Shown here: positions 23,424 to 30,960 of the stretch, piece after piece
Layout of the letters: every line of letters begins with the position of its first letter
Position numbering within the stretch: the first letter of the stretch is position 1
Source of the DNA: Patagioenas fasciata
Lineage: Eukaryota; Chordata; Aves; Columbiformes; Columbidae
Direction of reading: 5' to 3'
Assembly: GCF_037038585.1 (NCBI RefSeq)
Contig: NC_092521.1
Span: 106,532,398-106,596,397 of the forward strand
DNA length: 64,000 bases
Position numbers and translations under genes: made by a program
Notes under the pieces: generated by a model
The model's database searches: none
What the model was told of the DNA's origin: nothing
Seen by the model: only the letters and a program-made list of their open reading frames with translations

Positions 23424-23758
23424 TGTTGGAACGATAAAGGACTCAGCACTCCGATTCAATATAAATCACACAAAGCCATTTATTACAGAAAGATGTCTCC
23501 TTATATACGCAACTATTCTCTAATCACGAATCCACGCTCCAAGCATGGATTCGCTACATGAGTATCATGGGCAGTCCACACGCTGGAGCCCCACCGGTGA
23601 TAGGTCCGACAACTCATGCCATGCTGAGGCCCTGTTAATGAAGAAACGCCCCTCTTTCTCACAGCAGATTCTGTTCTCAGCTTCTCGAAGTGGCCTTGAG
23701 ATTCCTTTGGGCCTGACTAATTCAACAACATATCTCCTTCTAACGAAACCCCTTCACA
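23424..23758 (-). mobile_element. 3' LTR of class II provirus
   Basis: 335 bp; on the coding strand it begins TGTGAAGGGG and ends GTTCCAACA. A TATA box (TATATAA) is at 23501-23507 and a poly(A) signal (AATAAA) at 23479-23484, both in minus orientation. An 8-bp inverted repeat, CGAATCCA/TGGATTCG, at 23527-23553 could form a hairpin upstream of the TATA box. Confidence 0.95.
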
Positions 23759-23771
23759 ATTCCCCCTTTTT
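23759..23771 (-). promoter_or_regulatory. Polypurine tract
   Basis: The coding strand reads AAAAAGGGGGAAT immediately before the 3' LTR. This is the usual position and composition of the plus-strand DNA primer. Confidence 0.88.
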
Positions 23772-24441
23772 GTTCTTGAACTAGTCAGGTCCCTTAAACA
23801 GCATGCTGAATCGTCTTTGAAATACACTGCAACATAGGACACGTGATTAACAACATAATTACAATTACATATAATGTAGCTAAACCTTACTTAATAAGAT
23901 TAAACAACTATCTGCTTATACTCAAACCTTCATATCATATATAAAACCTTAATTCTACTTATGACAACCTTACCAACGCACTATTTTAGAAGAGTCAGAC
24001 AACTTAATACAATATATTCTCTTAAATTCCTAAAAGATCTATAACTGCACAGTTTATAGAGTAACGTACTTAATACCATCAGCATATGCTAATTATTGAC
24101 TTAATATCTTAAAACTTATATTAACCTATTCATATGCTAATTATTGAATTAATATCTTAAAGCTTATATCAACCTATTTAAAAGATCTATAGCTTAATCT
24201 TAATATCTCTTTTAAAACCTTACCAGTTGCTAAATTAGGTTACCATGGTAGAAATATCTTATACTTTAACCTTATCTATGCATAGATTGTAATATCACCC
24301 TTTTGGAACTCTTACTATCTGTTCAAATAGCATTCTCTATGGAAGGTACCTTATCTGTTTACTAATAAGCTTTTAGACCACTGGGTCTAAGAGCATCTAT
24401 AACACTGAATAAGAATTCATGGTTTACATTTGAGATAATTC
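23772..24441 (-). other. Env-less AT-rich tail of provirus
   Basis: About 670 bp between the pol stop and the polypurine tract, where env would be expected. It has no open frame with envelope features and is very AT-rich. It includes a 48-bp tandem duplication. An env gene was either never present in this lineage or was replaced. Confidence 0.75.
24083..24178. repeat. 48-bp tandem duplication in provirus tail
   Basis: CATATGCTAATTATTGA... at 24083-24130 is followed directly by a second copy at 24131-24178 with three mismatches. A related AAAAGATCTATA motif occurs on both sides (near 24034 and 24180). Confidence 0.88.
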
Positions 24442-27144
24442 TCACAACTTATCTCCCTCCTGTCCTTCTGCATCTGTCGAATCTTTGTTGTCTTTATTCA
24501 GCCATGGCTTGATCCATTTCGCAGGAATCCATTTTGATCCTTGGTCTGTAATGACACAAGCATAACCCTTTCCCCAAGTTATTAATTGGAAAGGACCCTC
24601 CCATTCACCAGTAACTCCATTGCGTATTTTGACCTGACACTGATTTTCTCTAAGGTCTGTCAAGTGTCCTTTTAAGCTTGTTCCATGACGAGTCATAGGT
24701 GGAATGTCGAACCCTTGCGGAAGGCGTAAAAAGTTCAAGACATATAATGCTTTGCTTAGTCTGTCATGTGGAGTAGTACAGTCAGTTCCCCCTTTTTGTT
24801 TGTCAAGTTGATGCTTGAGAGTTCGATTCATCCTTTCTACCAAGGCCTGACCAGTAGGAGAATTTGGTATCCCTGTAATGTGCTTAACACCCCACAATTG
24901 AAAAAAGGTGGCAGTAGCTTTGGTGATATAACCAGGTGCGTTGTCTGTCTTGACCTGTGGAGGAACTCCCAAAGCCGCAAAAGCAGAACGTAAATGTTGT
25001 TGCACATGTGAACTAGTTTCACCAGTCTGAGCAGTGGCCCATATGGCGAAAGAATATGTATCAATAGACATATGCACATACTTCAGCCTGCCAAATTCAG
25101 GGGCATGTGTGACGTCCATTTGCCACAATTCCAAGGCTCCTAATCCTCTTGGACTGACTCCTGCACCCAGCCCTACTGAGATGCGCTGACAATCTGCACA
25201 ACTTTTAACAGTACCTCGGGCTTCACTTTCGGACAATGAAAATTGCCGCTGTAAGACCTGAGCAGACTGATGGAGGAAACTATGAGAGCGTACTGCTTGC
25301 CCAAACCTATCTACTGGAGGTGGAACCCAGGCAGGAGATACAAGAAAATCAGCTCGGCGGTTTCCTTCAGCTAAATCGCCTTGAATTGTCAGATGACTAT
25401 GGATATGTGTTATGAAGTATCGGTGTTGTCTCTCTTCGATCAACAACCATAGTTGCTTGAACAAAGACATCAGTTGTGCATCCTGAACCTCTTTGAGCAA
25501 TGATCTTTCAATGCGAGCTACCACACCTACCACATACAAAGAATCACAAACAATATTCACTGGGCTATGAGCAAATCTGATAAACACTTCTATTACAGCC
25601 GTGAGTTCCAAATGCTGAGTTGATCCTTTCAGGTCAGTTAGTATCACATCGTGCCATTTTCCATCTGTTTTCCATGTAATTGCTGCTTTCTGCATTTTAC
25701 CCCCTGCGTCAGTGAACACTGTGGGTCCTTTAACAGGAAATTCTGAGAGAAGAGGGGGACCCTCCTCCATTGATCCCATATTCAAAACTGACATTAACTT
25801 GTGTGGAGGGGAAAATGTCTTAATTAAAGCCTGAGAATCTAATAACGCAATCTGAAAAGGTAAGGAGTTCTGCAAAGCCCACTGTAAATATTCTGAAATG
25901 AGGGAAACAATGATATATGCAGGCTCAGCCCCTGAAATTTCAATTATTCTCTGCCTACCTTTCATTATAAGCTGAGCAAAGACCTCAACCCTGGTTGTAA
26001 TGGTTCCTTTGAGTTGAAAAGGCAAAAACACCCACTCTAAGATCTTTAACGGCTCCTTACCAGTTGTCCATTGCATTATGAGAGCAAAAGGATAGTTAGT
26101 ATTGTTTACAATTAGTAGTCCGATTACATAATCCGGGTTCCACCTATGGCTGAAAGTTTTTACAAGTTTGGACATAATCTTTTTCAGAGCAGCATCTGCC
26201 TCAGCAGTAAGCGTTCTAGGAGAGCTAATGTCACTATCCCCTTTTAGCAGTTTTACAATTGGAGCTAAATCGTCATTAGTGATCCCACAAATGGTCCGGA
26301 CCCAATTCAGATCACCCACTAGTTTCTGCACATCATTTAAGGATTGAATGACAGGCCGACATACTATTTTCTGAGGTTTCACTGTGGACTGAGAAATTTC
26401 CCAACCAAGATATTTCCACGCTGGTTGAATTTGTACCTTTTCCAGAGCAATTTGCAATCCTCTATGCTGCAATGTATCAGATACTTCATTTATCAACAAA
26501 TCAGTCAAAAAAGTTTCCCCAGCTATTAATATGTCATCCATGTAGTGGTAAATCACTAATTCAGGATGAGATTTTCTGATTGATTGCAAGGCCCAAGCTA
26601 CATAAATTTGACACATAGTTGGGGAATTTTTCATTCCCTGTGGCAAAACTACCCATTGATACCTTTTTGCAGGTTCAGCCTTATTTACAGAATTTATGGA
26701 AAATGCAAAACGTTTACAGTCATCAGGATGCAAAGCAATGGTGAAAAAACAATCTTTCAAGTCAATTATTAAGATCTGCCAATTTTCTGGAATCATGACA
26801 GGGGATGGTAATCCCGGCTGTAATGCTCCCATGTCTTCCATGGTATCATTAATTTTTTGAAGATCATGTAACAACCTCCATTTCTTTGATTTTTTCTGAA
26901 TAGTAAACACAGGAGTATTCCAGGGACTTGTAGACGGCTCTAAATGCCCTTTTTCAATCTGTTCCTGTACTAGCTCTTCAACATGGGCGAGTTTTTCTTT
27001 ACTGACCGGCCACTGATTTACCCATACTGGATCATCATTTTTCCACTGTAATTTCAGTACTGGTCGCACATCATCAATGGCCGCTTCTAGAAATGCTGTT
27101 GTTTTGTCACCAGAGTTGCTCCTAGTTGTCCTAACACATCTCAT
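24442..27144 (-). CDS. Class II ERV pol polyprotein (RT, RNase H, integrase)
   Basis: A single frame of 900 codons. Reverse transcriptase covers about residues 20-440, with IIDLKDCFFTIAL (first catalytic Asp), VVLPQGMKNSPT and YHYMDDILIAG (the other two). RNase H is at about 480-620 with VFTDAGG, HLELTAV, VCDSLYV and NRRADF. Integrase follows, with the HX3H/CX2C zinc site ending in CADCQ, the DDE residues in MDVTHAPEFG, VKTDNAPGY and ALVERMN, and a C-terminal GPF...WIPAKWIKPW fold. All catalytic residues seen are consensus. The annotated ATG is doubtful because it overlaps a mutation in the protease frame; natural pol expression would be by a -1 frameshift. No env follows. Confidence 0.92.
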   Translation of the reverse strand: MRCVRTTRSNSGDKTTAFLEAAIDDVRPVLKLQWKNDDPVWVNQWPVSKEKLAHVEELVQEQIEKGHLEPSTSPWNTPVFTIQKKSKKWRLLHDLQKINDTMEDMGALQPGLPSPVMIPENWQILIIDLKDCFFTIALHPDDCKRFAFSINSVNKAEPAKRYQWVVLPQGMKNSPTMCQIYVAWALQSIRKSHPELVIYHYMDDILIAGETFLTDLLINEVSDTLQHRGLQIALEKVQIQPAWKYLGWEISQSTVKPQKIVCRPVIQSLNDVQKLVGDLNWVRTICGITNDDLAPIVKLLKGDSDISSPRTLTAEADAALKKIMSKLVKTFSHRWNPDYVIGLLIVNNTNYPFALIMQWTTGKEPLKILEWVFLPFQLKGTITTRVEVFAQLIMKGRQRIIEISGAEPAYIIVSLISEYLQWALQNSLPFQIALLDSQALIKTFSPPHKLMSVLNMGSMEEGPPLLSEFPVKGPTVFTDAGGKMQKAAITWKTDGKWHDVILTDLKGSTQHLELTAVIEVFIRFAHSPVNIVCDSLYVVGVVARIERSLLKEVQDAQLMSLFKQLWLLIEERQHRYFITHIHSHLTIQGDLAEGNRRADFLVSPAWVPPPVDRFGQAVRSHSFLHQSAQVLQRQFSLSESEARGTVKSCADCQRISVGLGAGVSPRGLGALELWQMDVTHAPEFGRLKYVHMSIDTYSFAIWATAQTGETSSHVQQHLRSAFAALGVPPQVKTDNAPGYITKATATFFQLWGVKHITGIPNSPTGQALVERMNRTLKHQLDKQKGGTDCTTPHDRLSKALYVLNFLRLPQGFDIPPMTRHGTSLKGHLTDLRENQCQVKIRNGVTGEWEGPFQLITWGKGYACVITDQGSKWIPAKWIKPWLNKDNKDSTDAEGQEGDKL

Positions 27145-27272
27145 CCTAATAGAGAAACAGGGATAGACATCACATTCATGCAGTAAAGAACTAAATTACT
27201 CATGTTCTTCTGTATTATCACAAAATGCACATTTTGAGTCAACGGAATCTCACGATTTAACAGACTGTGAAC
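27120..27272 (-). pseudogene. Protease C-terminal remnant
   Basis: In the frame preceding pol the minus strand reads NREIPLTQNVHF, then VSLLG followed by a TGA at 27141-27143 and DVLGQLGATL. This is the LLGRDVL motif that ends retroviral protease, with Arg (CGA) changed to a stop. The N-terminal part with the catalytic Asp-Thr/Ser-Gly is missing. The frame continues to a TAG just inside pol, which lies in the -1 frame relative to it. Confidence 0.8.
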
Positions 27273-27680
27273 TTATCGTATCATATAACAAAGACCTATC
27301 AAAATTGCAACATGCTTAAACAGATACCCACAGAGAAAACGGGTTAATAAGGAAAGCATCTTGCAGACTTTAACAAGTTTTCTGACCTGTGTGTTATCAG
27401 TTAAGTCTCTCTCAGCTTGTTGAAGTTCAAATCGCCCCGCCTGTAAAACTGTCTGAAAAGATTTAATGATTTCTTGTCCGAGTGCTTTCCTATGTTTTAA
27501 AACACCTCCTAATACCAGTTTTTTAGGAACACAACTGAAAACAATCATTCCTGACCCCATCTTGCAAGTAAAAACCTTTGGGGGGGGGGGGGGGGCGGTG
27601 GAGCGGGGGGGAAGCACAGGGCTGCTTGCAGCCTGAGTGGGAAGAGCAGGCAGAAGGTTTTATGGCGCACTTAAAAACAA
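27273..27680 (-). other. Unidentified segment between gag and protease
   Basis: About 400 bp where nucleocapsid and the front of protease should lie. A 114-codon minus-strand frame (27273-27617) has a proline run encoded by a 16-nt C tract (plus-strand G at 27580-27595), a charged helical-looking middle, and a hydrophobic end (ILIGLCYMIR). I see no zinc knuckle and no protease active site. It does not match a retroviral domain I recognise. Confidence 0.6.
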
Positions 27681-28715
27681 CTAGTAAAACAATTCACTCA
27701 CATTCCTGACAAGCTGCTTGATTTTCAGAGAGACGGTACACAGGAACACATAATATGTACTGTAAAACTCGCAAATAACATGCTGATAGCAAACATTAGC
27801 ATTCTCTACTGCTAATTTCAACACCAGTGCTTCCTTAACTTCTAAGTTTTCAGCCTGCTTATTGATGGTCTCTTGAAGGTGGTCAATAAATTGCATGTAA
27901 TTCTCATTGGGACCCTGATTAATAGTTGCAAACGATTTGGCTGCTTTGTTGGTTTCAGACACCTCTCTCATAGCTTGATATTGCTGACTGTTGGATTCAC
28001 CCACTAATAGCTGATCTGATCTTTCACACAGTTCTTTTGCCCAGTTCTTATCCGGCGACTCCTTCTGTTCTCTTGTAGGAGTTAGAAGGATAGAAGGCAG
28101 TGAAGGCGGACACGAATCAGTAAAAGAATTGATATTACACTTATTTACGACTTTAGCATTCTCAACTTTCACCAGTCCTTTTGACAAATTATCTGACTTC
28201 AGTTCTTCAGACTTCTTGGTCTCTCTAGGGTCATGTGATGGTACAGGAGGCCATCCACTCGGTAATCTTCCTCCCTCCGCCCCAGACTGTTGTATCATCG
28301 GGGGTGCCGAAGGCACAACAGGGGATGGAGTAAGGAGGGTATCGAAAACACGAACTGGATAAGCTTCACAGTTATTTTTAGAGTTCTTATCAGGCTGTAA
28401 CACTGCAAAAATTCCAGTAACCGCAGCCCGCTAAGCCTTAAATTCTTTTAAGGTGGGAATTACAAGCTTCCATGTAGTCACTAATGATTTAGCTTCTTTA
28501 TCTCCATCGCTAACCTTATCCCATAATTTCTGCCCTATATCGTCCCGAAGTTCAATTTTAAAAGCTTTCTCAGCTTCTGTCGGGTAGCCGTTAGTTCTAC
28601 ACCAAACCAACAGTCTACGTAAGTTACTTTCTTCATATTTAAGTCCTCTCATAGAGAGAATATGCAGGAGGACTTTAACTATAGCTTCTTCCTCAGAGGA
28701 TATATTCTGCCCCAT
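27681..28715 (-). pseudogene. Class II ERV gag, deleted and with one amber stop
   Basis: The frame opens with MGQNIS (glycine-2 myristoylation type) and a matrix-like domain of about 94 codons. It is interrupted by TAG at 28431-28433, then continues in the same frame for 250 codons to 27681. After the stop come a proline-rich region with a PSAP late-domain motif (VPSAPPM), then directly the capsid C-terminal domain with the major homology region QGPNENYMQFIDHL. The N-terminal capsid domain (usually about 130-150 residues) is absent and no nucleocapsid zinc knuckle follows. Gag normally forms the particle; this version could not. Confidence 0.87.
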
Positions 28716-28748
28716 AACTTCACTCTTCCCCCCTCCTGCTCCCAGCCG

Positions 28749-28760
28749 CTCACCTTTCCC
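28749..28760 (-). promoter_or_regulatory. Candidate splice donor in provirus leader
   Basis: The coding strand reads GGGAAAGGTGAGCGG, a good match to a vertebrate 5' splice site (AG|GTGAG), between the primer site and gag. Retroviruses use a donor here for subgenomic RNA. With no env, its use is uncertain. Confidence 0.4.
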
Positions 28761-28810
28761 GGGGCCTTCTTCAACAAAATTTATCCGCGGAACGTCCGTA
28801 CGTCTCTGCC

Positions 28811-28833
28811 CGGCTCTCAGTCCAGCTGAGCCG
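28811..28833 (-). promoter_or_regulatory. GC-rich stem-loop in provirus leader
   Basis: The arms CGGCTC (28811-28816) and GAGCCG (28828-28833) are complementary in a locally CpG-rich leader. Retroviral packaging signals are structured leader elements in this position; a role is inferred only. Confidence 0.4.
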
Positions 28834-28890
28834 CCTCCGGCTGGGCCGCTCCAGGCTTTTCCCCGACCTTAGTGAGACGCTGTTCGGAGT

Positions 28891-28908
28891 ATCACGTCGG
28901 GGTCACCA
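28891..28908 (-). promoter_or_regulatory. Primer-binding site, tRNA-Trp
   Basis: The coding strand reads TGGTGACCCCGACGTGAT, two bases after the 5' LTR. All 18 positions equal the tRNA-Trp primer site used by avian leukosis and sarcoma viruses. Confidence 0.93.
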
Positions 28909-28910
28909 TT

Positions 28911-29245
28911 TGTTGGAACGATAAAGGACTCAGCACTCCGATTCAATATGAATCACACAAAGCCATTTATTACAGAAAGATGTCTCCTTATATACACAAC
29001 TATTCTCTAATCACGAATCCACGCTCCAAGCATGGATTCGCTACATGAGTATCATGGGCAGTCCACACGCTGGAGCCCCACCGATGATAGGTCCGACGAC
29101 TCATGCCATGCTGAGGCCCTGTTAATGAAGAAACGCCCTTCTTTCTCACAGCAGATTCTGTTCTCAGCTTCTCGAAGTGGCCTTGAGATTCCTTTGGGCC
29201 TGACTAATTCAACAACATATCTCCTTCTAACGAAACCCCTTCACA
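28911..29245 (-). mobile_element. 5' LTR of class II provirus
   Basis: 335 bp, same limits as the 3' copy and differing at five sites. TATA box at 28988-28994, poly(A) signal at 28966-28971, minus orientation. This would be the active promoter copy. Confidence 0.95.
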
Positions 29246-29251
29246 GCAATC
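29246..29251. repeat. Target-site duplication of class II provirus (right)
   Basis: GCAATC, identical to 23418-23423. Confidence 0.95.
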
Positions 29252-29582
29252 ATATCACAGTTTTCCAGCTGCACAATGGCTTCCAGCTCCTCCTGTTTGT
29301 TGCCCATGCTGTGTACATTGGTGCAGATGCAGTGTAGTTGAGCTATTTACCTTGGCCACCTTTTTTGGGGGGACAAGCCCTAATTCCTACGTGACTGTTC
29401 TCAGGTTGTTCCATGGTTTCTAACGCATCGATAACCCTTGTGTCTTTGTTACCATGTGGCTCTCCATCCCCCACCCCTCATGAGATGGCTAAGGAACATT
29501 AATTGCTGCTCTGGTTTGCTTGTTATTTCACCCTGTTGCATTCAACTTTAAACATGTGGACCACATGCTGTAGGCTTGTCAG

Positions 29583-30450
29583 TTTAAAGCTCACTTCACC
29601 AGATTTGCTAACCTGTTGGCAAAGATTCTTTTGCCTTTCCTAGTCAGGTGGATCCCATCTCTCTCTAGCAGGTTATAGTCATCAAAGAGTATCCCATGAT
29701 TATGAAAGCCAAACCCCTGGCAATAGCACCAACCACATAGCCAAATGATGATTTGCATGATGCATCTGTTCCTGCTTACATCCTTTCCTCTAACTAATAA
29801 AACAGGAAAGTATAACTTGAGCACCAATCCCTTTCAATTTCACACCCCAGAGCTTTGTAGTCTTGCTTGATTCTGCCCAGGATCTGACTTGCTGTGTCAT
29901 TTGTGCCCACATGGAAGAGTAATAGTGGATAACAGTCCATTGTGGCATTCTCTCAGTAATATCCCAGACCTTAGCACCTGGAAGGCTGCAAAGTTCACAT
30001 GATATCCTGTTGGGCCAATAAATGGGTGCCTTGGTGCTCCTTAGCAGAGAGTCATCCACTGTGAGGACCCATGGTTTCTTTTTGTGATTTCTAGCGTGTG
30101 TTGCTGGTGTGGTTTCTCTCTGCAGAGCTTGCTCATAGGTGTTTTTAGGTTTTAAGACATAATATCTGTTCCTGGTTGTTATGCAGGAGGGTGGAAATTA
30201 AAGTGGAGTTCTGCTTTTTTTGGTCACCAAGGTCCACAGTGCCTCATTCTGAGTAACATCAATCATAACAAACCGACTGTGAAACCACTCATCTATCTCT
30301 ACTTCAGCCTTTCTAATACCACACAGTCTTCTCACTGTCTTCTGCAACTCTGCACCTAGTGTGACAGATCCTTGGTTTGTTTGCATCTTTCACAGGTACT
30401 TGCTTGTGACGCAGGGGTAAGGTCTGGACATTCATCATAACCTGAGCTCT
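29583..30450 (-). pseudogene. CR1 ORF1 remnant with SGNH-type esterase domain
   Basis: The minus-strand reading, in order, has a cysteine-rich start and coiled region near 30250-30450, then MDDSLLRSTKAPI (corresponding to the GDSLLRGTE block with the nucleophile serine), a block around VWDITERMPQ, and at the C terminus LLERDGIHLTRKGKRIFANRLANLV, where DGIHL supplies the Asp and His of the esterase triad. CR1 ORF1 proteins are known to carry such an esterase and to act with ORF2 in retrotransposition. The frame is broken several times. Confidence 0.8.
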
Positions 30451-30960
30451 GGACCACAATCTCCTTCCGTAGCAGTTCTGTCTGGGTGGAAGCATTGGAC
30501 ATCTCATGGGTTGTTGCTGCAGAAACCCACCTTTCACTCTGAGATGAGTGTCCACTGTTCTACTAAGAAGGGCAGATGGAATTGACCAGTAACAGGAAGA
30601 GGGTGTCCCTCCTTGCACAAACTGCTGCACCATGTCTTGGTTGTTAGCGCTCCCTAGGGCTACCTTTTATACTATGAGGTTTTGGCTGGTGTTACCTTGT
30701 CCTCACCCAGGTCTTGTCAGACTTTCTTGCAAGAGCTGGTGGCTCCTGGAAGTTCAGTCCACTCCCCTGGCATTTCCCTGGCTGAGGAAATCCTTCTGTA
30801 CACCATTATCAGGTGATTGCCTCAGCCAAGTGTCTCCTGAAATTTTCCTGCAATTGCCCAAGAAATCAATCATTCTTCACCCAAATTTGAAAGATCTTGG
30901 AGGATATTTAGGAGATCAAATGACCTGCGTGAAGACTTTCGTTCTTTGCAAGGTCACTGC
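30451..30960 (-). other. Probable CR1 5' UTR
   Basis: Sequence upstream of ORF1 of the split CR1. It is unlike the AT-rich flanks and ends near 30960. It has no coding match; assignment is by position. Confidence 0.45.

Larger units (their letters stand above)
23424..29245 (-). mobile_element. Young class II (beta-like) ERV provirus with both LTRs
   Basis: A 5.82-kb minus-strand provirus with two 335-bp LTRs, TG...CA ends and a 6-bp duplication GCAATC. In coding order: 5' LTR, tRNA-Trp primer site, leader, gag (deleted), a protease remnant, an intact-length pol and an env-less AT-rich tail, then polypurine tract and 3' LTR. The LTRs differ at 5 of 335 positions by my alignment, all transitions, so the insertion is recent relative to every other element here. 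Matrix, pol and C-terminal integrase motifs resemble betaretroviruses while the primer site is alpharetroviral. Confidence 0.95.
20950..30960 (-). mobile_element. Near full-length CR1 LINE split by a provirus
   Basis: A minus-strand CR1 in two parts, 20950-23423 and 29252-30960, about 4.2 kb together, close to the roughly 4.5 kb of a complete CR1. The 3' UTR and tail repeat are missing. The parts join inside the ORF2 endonuclease at a single copy of GCAATC, where the codons for CDMIAVMETWWDD continue in frame. It has 5' UTR-like sequence (30450-30960), ORF1 (about 29580-30450), an inter-ORF spacer and ORF2. The 5' limit is approximate. Confidence 0.88.
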
